From Bicyclus anynana (Eukaryota; Arthropoda; Insecta; Lepidoptera; Nymphalidae), in the NCBI RefSeq assembly GCF_947172395.1, contig NC_069084.1, positions 6,573,107 to 6,637,106 on the forward strand: a DNA stretch of 64,000 nt, in the 5' to 3' direction. Each line of letters begins with the position of its first letter. Position 1 is the stretch's first letter. Below, one piece after another: positions 32,598 through 44,782 of this stretch. Position numbers and translations under genes: made by a program. The notes beneath the pieces were generated by a model, which saw nothing but the letters and a program-made list of their open reading frames with translations, did not search any database and was not told the origin of the DNA.

Positions 32598-34079
32598 GCA
32601 CAGTACGTGTTATTGTAAGAACATTGACTACAGAATATCAGCAAAATAAAATAAAGTATTATCATATCATTTATATCCGGTTCCGGTTGTCAAATAATAA
32701 AGTCTACTTACGTTGCGTTTATGGAAAGGACACAATGCAAGAGGAACGGGGAGGCCTTTGCCCAGCAGTGGGATAAAATTTTACTATAAAGCATGTAATA
32801 AATATTATGTAATTTAGATTGTAAAGGCTTAAATAAATAAATAAGTTAGCATATCATGAAGTACTGTCTTACAAATAAGTATACTGGTATAATTAGGTAT
32901 AATTGGATCTGTACATATACGTTCAGAAACATGTTAAGTGTATCTACACTTGTGCACTATGATTAAACAAAGGCCCTTTTTCTAACTAGAGGCACTACAC
33001 TCGCCACTTAACCTACTCGTACCTTGACCATTCCACTATGATTCCACTTAGCGACCGATCTCTTTCTATAGTCGATTTATCTTTCTGGATACCTATAAAT
33101 AGATAAAATATCTATATAAAGTTAATAATATTATGTTATATTTATGTCGCCGTGGAGGCTTGGTTCACTGAAAAATCTAGATAGCTTATTAGTTGCTTGC
33201 ATACCTGCTCCTCTATTCACCATTTTGGTCTTTATTATCAATCTATTAAAATAAACGTCAAATCAATTGAGAAATGTCATCTACCTATTGTATTGTGTGT
33301 GATATCCACCAGTAGACACCGGATGACATTTGCTACATTGAATCTCAATTACGTATATGTCAACTAGCATACGTCAAAGATAGTGAATTAGTCTGCAGTA
33401 CTACCTAATGGGGTGAAGCTGACAAATTGAATAAGTCAAAGCTTGACTAGGTTAGTTATTTTCAAATTAATGTTATTTAAATTATACAATATAATTAATT
33501 GATATAATGAGCATGATTACGACTCATAAAAGTAAAACTGTTGGCAATTAAAAGATTTATTATCATAGTAGGTATAAAAATATTAACTCAGACATACTTT
33601 TATATCTGTCCATGTTCAGATAAGAACGTAGTGTACTCGTATATAAAATGCTCTTTGTTGATAAACTACACAAGATACGGACTAAGAGCCTGCTTTAACC
33701 AGACCTACTACATTTTATTAAGACTGAAAGTTTGTTAGCCCATGATCCTACCACAGATAAATACGGTGGCCAATTGGATTGTGGTGGCTTTCGAAGTTGG
33801 CAGGTTTCAAGGGTCCAAGTCCAACAAGTATTAAGCGTGTTTCTTTATATTTTGGTAAAATAATTATGACAAATCATGTCCCCAATCGCGAACAAAGTCC
33901 TTGGGCCCATTCATTAGAACGTTACAGAAATTAAAAATGTATGTAAAAAATCTTGTAGTCTATTTGAATTTTAGACGAAATAATATTGGCCAAAAGTAAT
34001 TTTATTAGTTTTACAGTATAAAAATAATGAAATTAACTTGATCGAGCTTTACAAATGTGTATTTCATTGATTGAATTTT
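32598..34079. other. Intergenic, nothing recognised
   Basis: AT-rich. A 65-codon plus-strand frame at 33541-33738 has no recognisable domain and is not called. Confidence 0.4.
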
Positions 34080-34138
34080 CAGCGCGCATTTTCAAAGACA
34101 GCTGACAATCAGTCAGCTTTCTTTGAAAATGCGCGCTG
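34080..34138. repeat. Long hairpin with GCGCGC ends
   Basis: Arms CAGCGCGCATTTTCAAAGA (34080-34098) and its perfect complement (34120-34138), extended by an inner CAGCTGAC/GTCAGCTT pairing with one mismatch and a 5-base loop. Total stem is about 27 bp. Confidence 0.8.
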
Positions 34139-35029
34139 TCAATACGTCGACAAAGCAGAGCGAGAACAATCGTTATTCGTTTATTCGCAGTTAAAATAAG
34201 TATTCGACTAAAGAGTAAGACTAAGAGTTCCTATGACTATTTTAGACATTAATTATTTTATAAAAATTGAAATAATTACTGGTTATACGCATTTATAAAC
34301 ATCTACAACCGAGTATAATAAAAAATATTATTTGTCGATCTGTTGTATGTATCGATTTTATATTAATAGACGCCTTCTGTGAATGTCAATGTCATCGTAT
34401 ATGTTTGAAAGTAAATTAATTCTATGTTTTATATTTGTCAAGCTGACAGTTTTCCTAGAGATTTTGACAAAATGTGTCAAATTAATGTTAAATCCCTAGA
34501 AAACTTTGACTCACAAATAATGAATTTGAATACCTCCCTAAGAGGGAGAAGAAGAAGTCTAGCTAACGCAGGCCCTAATACGCTGTTTCGACAAAAATGT
34601 TTCGAGTGAATATTGCATTCCCGAGCGCGGCTCAACTTGACAAGAATTCGATTTTCGAATGTCGGATATCTGTTTGACTTTAAGAGAAAATTAAAATTCA
34701 ACATATCGGATTTTCGGCAGATTTATACTGTGGAAATGGCTCGCTAGCTAAATAAAGAAGATCACTCTGGGAAATTGTACTCGTATTTTCCAAATTGTAA
34801 CAATTTTTTCCCGGCATTTTTTAAAATACGATCGAGGTTATGAACTTTTATTGGAAATGCCTGCCTTTTTATTAGGTTTTGAAATTTAATATAAAAGAAA
34901 ACCTCTAGGATTCACTGGAGTGTTGAAGCCGGATCAAAAACATAGAGAACGCCTACCAATTCGATGACATAAGTCCGGTGGGCAAAAAATTCCCCTTATC
35001 TATTTTCAGGTAGTTCTAGTCTTCTCCAT
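34139..35029. other. Intergenic with one weak ORF
   Basis: A 61-codon plus-strand frame (34424-34609) has an ATG but nothing recognisable. No other feature seen. Confidence 0.35.
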
Positions 35030-35335
35030 TATTAGACTATTTTTGACGGCCCAACAGGGCCAGGCCTCCCTCCTTATAAGAGAGATAATATGGAGCGTAG
35101 ATCTACCACCCTACTTTAATACGGGTTGGCGGGTTATAGATGTTAAAGATAATCACCAGAACCGACGGCTTTACATGCTCTTCGAGGTACGCAGGAGTTA
35201 GTGGTGTTACATCCCCGTGTTAGAATTTAAACTGAACACGAAGATAAAGAAACTCAGTATACCTCATAGCCTGACCCAGAATTTGAACCAGGACCTCATG
35301 ATCCGAAACCACACAAAGACTACTATATAGTGCGC
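35030..35335 (-). mobile_element. tRNA-like SINE, family C (decayed)
   Basis: Read on the minus strand: GGATCATGAGGTCCTGGTTC with a box B-like GGTTCAAATTCTGG, then CGTACCTCGAAGAGCATGTA, AAGCCGTCGGTTCTGG and GGGAGGCCTGGCCCTG. Unrelated in sequence to families A and B. Confidence 0.6.
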
Positions 35336-36205
35336 GCAAGATAGGTCTGCGCGCGACTGAGGCGCAATTATTATGTTGGCAGCGTTAGTGATCTCTTTCG
35401 GCCGCCAAGAGATAGATAGAGATAGACCACAAGATGGCACTTTTAATTAGTTCCAATTATGGCCACGCGCAAACTTATTGTGCGCTCACTCTACCAACGA
35501 GGCAGTTGTCACCTCGTCACAAGGTAAAAGAAATAAATTCTACTTATCCCAAGACAGCGCAATTCCGTCTTAGACCGAATCGTCACTTCGTACTAATTTG
35601 TTAATTAAGTACCAAGTGAGACAAAGATCCAGTTATCTTTTATTAAATGCTATTCTAGTTTTCGACGTAGTCACCTTTTAAGAGTCTACACTTGGCACAT
35701 CTTTTTCTAAACATTAAATTCCATTTCGAAAAAGGTCTTCGTTCTGATCCCTTAATAAATCATGTACAACAGCGACCACTATCATAAATGACATCATAAA
35801 TCCATCATCATAAAATTTCTGACATTTGAGGTGTTTAGCCGCGGAAAGTCGATAAAAATAATTTATTTATTAACAAAAGTCTTTGAAAATTCAGTGAGGC
35901 GCTACAACACACATTTGCTTCAGTAATTACTGATGTATTTAAATTAATGACTACAAATTTGTCAGTAATTATTTTACCTGCTTATAAATTCTTTCAATTG
36001 TAATTACGTTGAAATAATAACAAAGCGCTTGTGGAAACAATTTGAAATTTCTATAGGTAATAATTACACATTAAATAGAGGGAATTTAAAATGAAATGAA
36101 TACAAACGGTTATATTTGGGTCATAATTTACTACACAGATATAAAATAATGTTTAGCTTTTTTTGCGTGTATATGTGTAATTTATATCTTTGAAATATAC
36201 AAACA
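35336..36205. other. Intergenic, nothing firmly recognised
   Basis: 35336-35530 is GC-richer with GTGCGCGC-type words near each side that may be weak terminal repeats. The rest is AT-rich. Confidence 0.35.
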
Positions 36206-36440
36206 CTAGCGGATGCCCGCAACTTTACCCCGTGAAGTTTTTCTCAAATCCCTCGGGACCCATGGATTTTTTTGGGATAAAAAGTAGCCTATTTTTTAAT
36301 CCAGATAATACTCGTAATCTATCTCCACTTCAAATTTCAGGTGATTCGGTTCAGTAGCCGAGGCGTGAAAGAGTAACAAACATTCATACCATCAAAATCA
36401 TCAGGTTTTCGCAAATCTCGGGAATCCATGGATTTTTTCG
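36206..36440 (-). mobile_element. Helitron-like element, second family
   Basis: Opens on the plus strand with ACTAGCGGATGCCCGCAACT; GGGATAAAAAGTAGCC and CAGGTGATTCGGTTCAGTAG follow. Reverse orientation relative to 14035-14244. Confidence 0.58.
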
Positions 36441-36886
36441 GGATATACGTAGCCTATGCTTCAGTAGTAGCCACGTTAAAGAGTAGCAACGATCCATACA
36501 AATTTTCTCGTTTATATTATTTGTAAGTTTATATAGCGTTGTGGGTCTCAGCTGCTTATTATCTTTTTTCTAACGACCAAAGCCAAGTCATGTAGTCATT
36601 ATCATCACCATAACTACCAACGGATGGTTAACAAACGACCAATTAAAAATATTTTTCTTTCTTTCTTTTTTCAATTTCTAACCTTATTTGAATACGTACC
36701 TACTTCTATTATGACGTAATTTTCTAATTTCGGAAAATCTATTCGATTAATAATTAGGGTAGTGTAATAACTGTAGTATGATGCATAATAATTATTCATG
36801 TACAGCGATAGGAAATCCAATTTTCCTAGTAAATTTCCTATTAATAAATTAACTAATATAGTCCTAATAGACACAACTTATTTATA
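36441..36886. other. Intergenic, nothing recognised
   Basis: AT-rich, no supported feature. Confidence 0.4.
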
Positions 36887-36893
36887 CCAACTT

Positions 36894-37228
36894 CATCATC
36901 ATCATTATCAACCCATATTCGGCTCACTGCTGAGCTCGAGTCTCCTCTCAGAATGGGAGGGGTTAGGCCAATAGTCCACCGTCCACCACGCTGGCTAAAT
37001 GCGGATTGGCAGACTTCACACACGCAGTGAATTAAAAAAAATTCTCTGGTATGCAGGTTTCCTCACGATGTTTTTCCTTCACCGTTTGAGACACGTGATA
37101 TTTAAATTCATGAAATGCACACAACTGAAAAGTTTGGTTGGAGTTGCATGCCCCGGACCGGATTCGAACCCACACCCTCCGGAATCGGAGGCAGAGGTCA
37201 TATCCACTGGGCTATCAAGGCTCTTAAT
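36894..37228 (-). mobile_element. tRNA-like SINE, family B, with target duplication
   Basis: Reverse full-length copy with a (TCA)n start and CCGGATTCGAACCCACACCC as the box B complement. CCAACTT flanks it at 36887-36893 and 37229-37235. A small internal duplication (GTCCACC) distinguishes this copy. Confidence 0.85.
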
Positions 37229-37958
37229 CCAACTTATGTTTACTAAAAATTATAAATTTATCTAGTTTTAGCATCCTTCGTAAACAGATAACTACCACCC
37301 CAACCAATACAAATAAGGTTAGAAATATTATAAGGAGAAGATATTTCTTTATTGATTAAATAACAACAAACTGTAAGTTTAAGTCTAGCTTAAGTTAAAC
37401 AAATAGTTACAACAGTTTTAAAGCAACTGTTAGCAAAATAATTGCCCGGATTAAGCGATGTTGACCCAATGTGTTAGTTGTACCGTAGACTAGAGACCGA
37501 AGTTTAATGGTACTGCATTTTACTAAACGCTGGATGAGTTTGTTGTGGACTCTTCTCAGAATAAGGAGCTTTTGATGTTTTTCAATCAAAATCACCACTA
37601 TGTTTTGTATATGAATAAATTAAATTTAAGTCCATAAGTAACTTTAAATTAACAGCCTTTGTATGAGAGCCTTTTATGAATGTATGTTTTAGAAAATCCA
37701 TTTTTAAAATACACATAATTTAGTGAGGGGTCGATCAAGACTGCGCTTTCCAGTATTAGGTGCTGATTCCGGCACCCTTGGTACATGTAGTCTATTGTCT
37801 ATGTACCTTTCAAACTATTTGCTCTATCCATCGCCACTTTTCAATGTATGAACAAATAGATAACATTAGTATTTTACGAACTGTTCACCGGACATAATTA
37901 TAAAAGGTGTCAAATATAATAATTTACCTATAATAATGAAAAAATATATAAAACTACT
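37229..37958. other. Intergenic with LINE-like remnants
   Basis: A minus-strand frame of 63 codons (37407-37598) is of unknown origin. 37722-37790 matches the RTE-like family (minus strand, CTGGAAAGCGCAGTCTTGAT). No host gene seen. Confidence 0.4.
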
Positions 37959-38045
37959 AGCTGACGCCGGCAACTTCGTCCGCGTGGATTAATCCCGCGG
38001 GAACTATGATTTTTTTCGAAATAAAAAGTAGTCTATGTGCTAATT
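37959..38045 (-). repeat. Helitron-like terminus
   Basis: ACTAGCTGACGCCGGCAACT and TCCGCGTGGATTAATCCCGC with AATAAAAAGTAGTCTATG. It is directly fused to the LINE fragment that follows. Confidence 0.5.
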
Positions 38046-38262
38046 TATTCAACTCTGGGGGAGCGCTTGCGAGTCCAATATTAATATAATCCAAAGAATG
38101 CAAAATATTATTCTTCGCACAATAAGTGGTGTTCCGTGGTTCGTCACTAATAATGAAATACACAATCACTTGAAGGTTGATATGGTCCATGACGAAATCC
38201 AAAAATACAAAACCAGATATCAGGAGAGAATAGAGAGGCACCCTAATGATCTGGCTTTTTTT
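38046..38262 (+). pseudogene. Jockey-type LINE ORF2 C-terminal fragment
   Basis: The frame reads QLWGSACESNINIIQRMQN, then ILRTISGVPWFVTNNEIH and RYQERIERHPNDLA, the conserved C-terminal block of jockey-clade reverse transcriptases. It is truncated on both sides, by a Helitron terminus and by a SINE A 3' scrap (38262-38302). Not functional. Confidence 0.8.
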
Positions 38263-38302
38263 TATGCTTTACAAGTTAGCCCTTGACTACAATCTTGGCT
38301 GT

Positions 38303-38735
38303 TGTTCTTAAAACAAGAACCTACAGGAAAAGCCTAAAAAGAAACACTTTAAAGACATACTTTAAATAGCGTCGCCTAAAAGACCTTCGGGGTTACTCTA
38401 CTGATCAGAAAGTCTAAAATATACGTATACAAACAAAACAATATCTTTGGATATCAAATTGTCTATGATAATAAAAAATATTGCACTAGGATTTCTCTGT
38501 TTTTCTCTACGACAGCAATTGAGGAAATTCCTCTACTGATGTTATTTATTATTGCAGTTTCCTTTACTCTCTACAAAATAATTCTTTCTACGCTTCACTG
38601 AGATTCTGTAAGATCACGGGATGGGTATTCATGCTGCAAATCAAACATTGTAAGTAAATGCCATTTAAAAAAAAAGAGAAGTTATTATGTTGCTCGTCTA
38701 CTTAAAGTACACAAGTAATCATAATATTTGTAAAC
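38303..38735. other. Intergenic, nothing recognised
   Basis: AT-rich, no supported feature. Confidence 0.4.
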
Positions 38736-39063
38736 TTTTTTTTTTATTCTTTACAAGTTAGCCCTTGACTACAATCTCACCTGATGGTAAGTGATGACGT
38801 AGTCTTAGATGGAAACGGGCTAACTTGTAAGGAGGAGGATGAAAAACCACACCCCTTTCGGTTTCTACACGGCATCGTACCGGAACGCTAAATCGCTTGG
38901 CGGTACGTCTTTGCCGGTAGGGTGGTAACTAGCCACGGCCGAAGCCTCCCACCAGCCAGACCTGGACAAATTAAGAAAATCTCAATCTGCCCAGCCGGGG
39001 ATCGAACCCAGGACCTCCGTTTTGTAAATCCACCGCGCATACCACTGCGCCACGGAGGCCGTC
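38736..39063 (-). mobile_element. tRNA-like SINE, family A
   Basis: Full-length reverse copy, from a T run and ACAAGTTAGCCCTTGACTAC to GGGATCGAACCCAGGACC (box B complement) and CCACGGAGGCCGTC. Confidence 0.87.
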
Positions 39064-39667
39064 AAATTTTTGAATGATTGGTTAAAAACATCCGTATAAA
39101 TATTTTATTTAAAAAAGATAATATTTTTATGATGCGAGATTTTTTCAGTATCCTATGTTATCTTTCACTGTGAACTCATTTTCATGTTTATAAGCTTCTT
39201 AGATGTATAGGTTGGTGTATGTTTTTAGTTGATACACGAGTTAGGTTAATACAAGGTTAAGCTGACACGCTTTACCTCTAAAATTTGTTTTCAAAGTTAA
39301 TTAGGTACCAGTTTGTTATCTTAGGTTTACAATCGCTTGGTTTGTTATCATAAACAATGTTAACAATTATTTATCGACCTAACCCAATAATTATTTTATA
39401 CTTAAAATATCATTGGCCTAAACTAAATTCATATATACTTACGATGGCGTTGTTTGTAGTAGTTAGTTGTACAGAGAGATGCGGTTGTGTATGAAACTAC
39501 AGGAGCGTCAGCAAAGCATAAACATGTTTATATATTATCAGTTGACGCCCCGTGGTTTCACCCGCTTAGTTCCTGTTCCCGCTATCGTTGAAGTGGGAAG
39601 AATAAAATGTAGAGTACGACACTCACAAAATACATATCAGCGAGTAAAAAAGAGATATCATGTAGAG
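39064..39667. other. Intergenic with a Helitron scrap
   Basis: 39540-39590 keeps TTGACGCCCCGTGGTTTCAC, a reversed Lep1 terminus. Nothing else is recognised. Confidence 0.4.
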
Positions 39668-39848
39668 AGACGTGATAGCCCAATGGATATGACCTCTGCC
39701 TCTGATTCCGGAGGGTGTGGGTTCGAATCCAGTCCGGGGAATGCACCTCCAACTTTACAGTATTGGGCCAGCGTGGTGGACTATTGGCCTTACCCCTCTC
39801 ATTCTGAGAGGAGACTCGAGCTCAGCAGTGAGCCGAATATGGGTTGAT
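39668..39848 (+). repeat. SINE family B with internal deletion
   Basis: The 5' promoter part and the 3' end are joined at CCAACTTTACAG/TATTGGGCC, with about 110 internal bases missing. Confidence 0.75.
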
Positions 39849-39971
39849 GACGACGAGTAAAAAAGGATATAATTTATCCCGTATTCGACAATAGTAGCTA
39901 TACGCATGTAAAACAGCGGGTCGTTGGCTAGTTAAATTTCTTGAAGTTAGAAGAGACCACTATCAGAAAAT

Positions 39972-40174
39972 CAGTTATAGCCAGCACTTAAAAACCAATT
40001 AAAACCAGCACTCAAAAACCAGTTATAACCAGCACTCAAAAACGAATTATAACCAGCACTCAAGAACCAGTTATAACCAGCACTCAAAAACCAGTTATAG
40101 CCACCGCCCAAAAACCAGTTATAATCAGCACTCAAAAACCAATTATAACCAGCACTCAAAAACCAGTTATAGCT
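39972..40174. repeat. 24-bp minisatellite, about 8 copies
   Basis: Unit CCAGTTATAACCAGCACTCA plus AAAA. Because 24 is a multiple of three, the minus strand stays open and would read a YNWFLSAG repeat. No promoter or other coding evidence supports translation. Confidence 0.9.
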
Positions 40175-40718
40175 AAAACACACAAAAACCCTCAATACAC
40201 TCGCACTCATATAAGATACCAAATGTACCTGCTCAAAGTTGAAGAACTTCCTAGACCGTGGCTACAATCTCAAATGTAATCGACTGGCTTACTCAAATAC
40301 GTAATAGAACTTCCTTGTATAAAACAAGTATACTCGTATATGTGGAACGAACGTCTTACTAGAGATCCCGAATTATATTTTAGGATGCCTTAAGCATATC
40401 CACCAATATTGAGGAGTCATACTTGGTGGAGGTACTCAACAACATGAATGGTTACTTCCTTATGTTTATCTGCCGCAGTTAAATAAATCTCAAATCACAC
40501 TGCGGCTCCACATCTATCCAAAGCAAACAAAGACATAGGGGTCCAACAACTCGTAAACAATTTGTTATGTATCTTGTACCTACATCGCAACAAATTCTCA
40601 TAAACTTCCTTCACAAGTAACTGAATCAAACAAGTTAGTGTTAAGCTTTTTACAAACTTTTTCTGTTGTTTTTTTTTTATTTCAGCCTACAATTTTTCGT
40701 TTGTTTTGAATATCATAC
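40175..40718. other. Intergenic, nothing recognised
   Basis: AT-rich, no supported feature. Confidence 0.4.
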
Positions 40719-41107
40719 TAGCGGACGCCCGCGACTTCGTCCGCCCTTTGACCTCCTTAATACGGCCCTATCGCAAAATCCGTTCTTAGCGGGATACCTA
40801 TTACGGATCTACGTAGTGGTATGCGCGGAGGATTTACAAAACGGAATTTAGGGTTCGATCCCCTACTGGGCTGATTAAGGTTTTCTTAGTTGGTCCAGGT
40901 CTGGCTGGTGGGAAGCTTCGGCTGTAGCTAGTTACCACCAGGCATAGACGTACCGTCAAGCGATTTAGCGTTACGGTACGATGTAAAAACGGCGTATTGA
41001 TTTTCATTCTACTCCTAACAAGTTAAGTAAGTGATCCATCTTAGATTGCATCATCACTTGTAGAGTGTGAGATTGTAGTCAAAGGCTAATTTGTAAAGAA
41101 TAGAAAA
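40719..41107 (+). repeat. Helitron scrap fused to a diverged SINE A
   Basis: 40719-40810 starts ACTAGCGGACGCCCGCGACT (reversed Helitron end). 40811-41107 is a damaged family A SINE (ACGTAGTGGTATGCGCGGAG to AGTCAAAGGCTAATTTGT) that has lost its first bases and part of the body. Confidence 0.65.
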
Positions 41108-41859
41108 AACGAAGTTAAGTTTATGCTATCTTACTGCCAAATTTCTCCTTTGTACGTTGTATTTTATAATTCAATAATCTTTGTTTTTGATGAATGTGGT
41201 TGATAATTTAACAAATTGTTTATCATTTCGTTTATATTTATTTATATTTTTTTAGTAAAACGAACGATTGCAGTTCAGGTTCTAATAAAACTCGGAGGTT
41301 ATTGCTAATGATGACTATCGGAAAACAATATTATGCAAAAGATAGACACGACATATTGCAATATACAATATTTTAGAATCACCCTTATTTTCAATGCAAA
41401 TATAATTATGTAATTCTTACATACTAGATTTTTGTCTAAATATATTTATTTATTTATGTTATTAACTTTATCATAAAGTGCCTACAAGTAAGCTGCAGCA
41501 CACAAGCCTTATACTTATAATTTAACATATAATTTAACGCACATATTTGAAACTTTGAAATTTAGAACCACCATAATGCCCCAATGTTAGTTTTTGGAAC
41601 TTATGGTGATTAATAAGAACCCTCGAAACTATAAACTTTTTTTTACTTTAGGTTTAATTATCACCATTAACTAATAACACTACCTGACAATTCAAAAGTG
41701 CCTGTAAACTAATTTTGACTTTGACTTAAGGTTTACATCTGTAATGGGAACAACCACGTGGCAATGTTAGGAACGAAAGTCCCAGATATTCTACGTGGCA
41801 CGCGGAAGTGCAACACTGCCAGTTCTTAACTCCTGATTTCAACTGACAATCATTCTTCG
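41108..41859. other. Intergenic with a LINE tail relic
   Basis: 41690-41735 (GACAATTCAAAAGTGCCTGT, then TTGACTTTGACTT) resembles the tail of the LINE at 22541-23046. The rest is AT-rich. Confidence 0.4.
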
Positions 41860-42163
41860 TCATCATCATTAACAACCCATATTCGGCTCACTGCTGAGCT
41901 CGAGTCTCTTCTCAGAATGAGAGGCATTTGTCCACCACGCTGGCGAAATGCGGATTGGCAGTCTTCACACACGCAGAGAATTAAGAAAATTCTCTGGTAT
42001 GCAGGTTTCCTCACTATGTTTTTCCTTCACCGTTTGAGACAAGTGATATTTAATTTCTTAAAATGCACACAACTGAAAAGTTGAAGGTGCAATCTCGAAC
42101 CGCATTCGAACCTACACACTCCGGAATCGGAGGCAGAGGTCATATCTACTGGGCTATCGTGGC
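41860..42163 (-). mobile_element. tRNA-like SINE, family B
   Basis: Reverse copy from (TCA)n and CCCATATTCGGCTCACTGCT to GGGCTATCGTGGCT. The box B complement has substitutions. Confidence 0.8.
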
Positions 42164-42861
42164 TCCAAACTGAGAATATCTTTAAAGAAAACCCCAACTA
42201 CTCATATTTATATTGTAACCTGATGCTCGAAGATCCCCATTGAAAGTCTAGCAAGCTATCATTGGGCGTATAGGCAGTTACATAATACCTATTACATATT
42301 ACATAACCTAAAAATAATTAATGTTGAGTCCGTTAATAATCGCTGTGAAAAGCCCAAATTTGATGTCATCAAAACACAGAAGTTTTTAACGCCAGATGGG
42401 GCTCTTTTCATTTATTATGTGGTTACTGAAACCCTTATTTATCGATTATTACAAACTCATTTCTGTAAGGCAAGTTAGTTTGGTTAAAAGCAGTTGATAC
42501 ATTTTACGAAATAATAATTTTGCTGCTTCGCAATTGCATAACATCGTTTCCAATAAACGACGCCGTAAGGATCCTACTTTGTCGATGTAGGCGTGTTCCT
42601 GAATGCATTAGCAACGGCATGGCGTGTACAATACACAGAGTCATAGCATTATCTGCGAGAACATGTATATCAGCGAATATTAAATTTTGAAATTATATTA
42701 AGTACCTACGATCAGCAGACCTCTTCCTAGTTTCAGCCACCTACTTTCCATTCCTGTAGTAATAGATGGTTCTTTCATATTATTATGTGATGAAGATCCG
42801 ATAACTTATCCGAACATCAATGCTTTCTATTATTCAGAAAATTATTATTTGTAAGTCCTAT
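42164..42861. other. Intergenic, nothing recognised
   Basis: No coding or repeat signal that I can support. Confidence 0.4.
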
Positions 42862-43578
42862 TTCTATCTAAATGAGCTATTCATAACTGTGTCCTTATTC
42901 TAACCGTCTAAATAAGCTATTCATAACTGTGTCCTTATTCTATCTATCTAAATTGGGTATTCATATCTGTGTTTAGGTATCCTTAATCTATCTATCTAAA
43001 TTAGGTATTCATATCTGTGTCCTTATTCTAGCTGTCTAAATGAGCTATTCATAACTGTGCCCTTATTCTAGCTGTCTAAATGAGCTATTCATAACTGTGT
43101 CCTTTTTCTAACCGTCTGAATAAGCTATTCATAACTGTGTCCTTATTCTAGCTATCTAAATTAGCTATTCATATCTGTGTCCTTATTCTAGCTATCTAAA
43201 TGAGCTATTCATAACTGTGTCCTTATTCTAGCTATCTAAATGAGCTATTCATGACTGTGTCCTTAATCGAGCTATCTAAATGAGCTATTCATAACTGTGT
43301 CCTTTTTCTAACCGTCTAAATAAGCTATTCATAACTGTGTCCTTATTCTAGCTATCTAAATTAGCTATTCATAACTGTATCCTTCATCGAGCTATCTAAA
43401 TGAGCTATTCATATCTGTGTCCTTATTCTAGCTATCTAAATGAGCTATTCATATCTGTGTCCATAATCTAGCTATCTAAATGAGCTATTCATATCTGTTT
43501 CTTTATTCTAGCTATCTAAATGAACTATTCATAACTGTGTCCTTATTCTAGCTATGTAAATGTGCTACTCATAACTGT
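42862..43578. repeat. 40-bp minisatellite, about 18 copies
   Basis: Unit TATCTAAATGAGCTATTCAT + AACTGTGTCCTTATTCTAGC, with scattered substitutions (TAACCGTCT versus TAGCTATCT variants; AACTG versus ATCTG). Units are contiguous with no variable spacers. Variants occur in runs, suggesting multi-unit duplications. Confidence 0.93.
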
Positions 43579-44222
43579 CATGGGGTTAATATTTTTATTT
43601 AATTTAACTTGTTGCTAATTAAGAACATTTTCTTATGTACCCTGTTATCAAAATATAAAGCGTTCAGAATAAGTGCCTAACCGTAAGTTTTTTCATTTTC
43701 TTACATTATGTTAAATATAAAGACAAAACCCGAAGAATATTATTTTGTTATTTTTAATGTATTTTTTTGCATATCTACACAAAGCCCAGAACAATATGAG
43801 CCTTGGTATTAAACATTTTGTTACTCTATTCTTTCATTATCTTTCACTATCATATAACAAAGACAAAACTCAGAAAATGGTGAAACCGGTCCATACTGTC
43901 ATGGTTGAAACAAACAACGTACATTTCAGCTATAAATAATTAATTATACGAATAGAAATTATAACAATTTACATTTATGAGTTAAACTCATAAATGTAAA
44001 TCGTAAAACAAGTTCTGCTGTACGGATAGTACAGGAATACAATATCGAGGTTTGGTATACGTGACTGTTGCTGATTCGCTTTCCCGGCACGTCTGATTTC
44101 CACTTGCCTTGTGTGAAACGCAAATAGTAAAAGAGGGGACCGAAAATCCTTGCCAGATTGTGAATACCTACTCTGATAAATTATGTTTTAGCCAAGTTTT
44201 AACCTAGATACAAATATTTGGC
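43579..44222. other. Intergenic with a 17-bp-arm palindrome
   Basis: 43967-44001 is a perfect inverted repeat (ATTTACATTTATGAGTT, one centre base, and its complement). No gene seen. Confidence 0.6.
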
Positions 44223-44302
44223 GTTACATTACCCTTGATAATATAGCTATATATTTCTTCTATTGAAGTAATATATAGCTATATTATCAAGGGTAATGTA
44301 AC
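44223..44302. repeat. Perfect 32-bp inverted repeat, 16-base loop
   Basis: Arms 44223-44254 and 44271-44302 are exact complements (left arm begins GTTACATTACCCTTGATAAT). The RNA from either strand would form a precursor-like stem-loop. It could be a MITE core or a small-RNA precursor. It has no similarity to the other hairpins here. Confidence 0.85.
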
Positions 44303-44471
44303 TTTGATATATAAATTTTTAAACATTATGCGGGAGCGTCAAAAGATACTGAAATACAGTTTTCTCAGCGCCCAATAAAAATTCGTTATTAAGATAAATC
44401 TAACGTATATCTTAATTACATAAATCTGTTTAGCGGTTTGGAAGATATGGGGTATTAAAGAATATATTTTT

Positions 44472-44782
44472 GACGGCCTCCGTGGCGCAGTGGTATGCGC
44501 GGTGGATATACAAGACGGAGGTCCTGGGTTCGATCCCCGGCTGGGCAAATTAAGATTTTCTTAATTTATCCAGGTCTGGCTGGTGGGAGGCTTCGGCCGT
44601 GGTTAGTTACCACCCTACCGGCAAAGACGTACCGCCAACCGACTTAGCGTTCCGGTACGATGCCGTGTAGAAACCGAAAGGGGTGTGGATTTTCATCCTC
44701 CTCCTAACAAGTTAGCCCGCTTCCATCTTAGACTGCATCATCACTTACCATCAGGTGAGATTGTAGTCAAGGGCTAACTTGG
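44472..44782 (+). mobile_element. tRNA-like SINE, family A
   Basis: Near full-length from GACGGCCTCCGTGGCGCAGT to AAGGGCTAACTTGG. The A-rich tail has been lost. Box B region GGTTCGATCCCCGG is intact. Confidence 0.87.

Noticed and set aside
39971..40222. Minus-strand ORF with eight YNWFLSAG-like repeats
   Set aside because: It is produced by a 24-bp minisatellite. There is no promoter or homologue evidence, so kept as a repeat.
42862..43578. CRISPR-like repeated structure
   Set aside because: Units are contiguous 40-bp copies with no variable spacers, and the sequence is eukaryotic.
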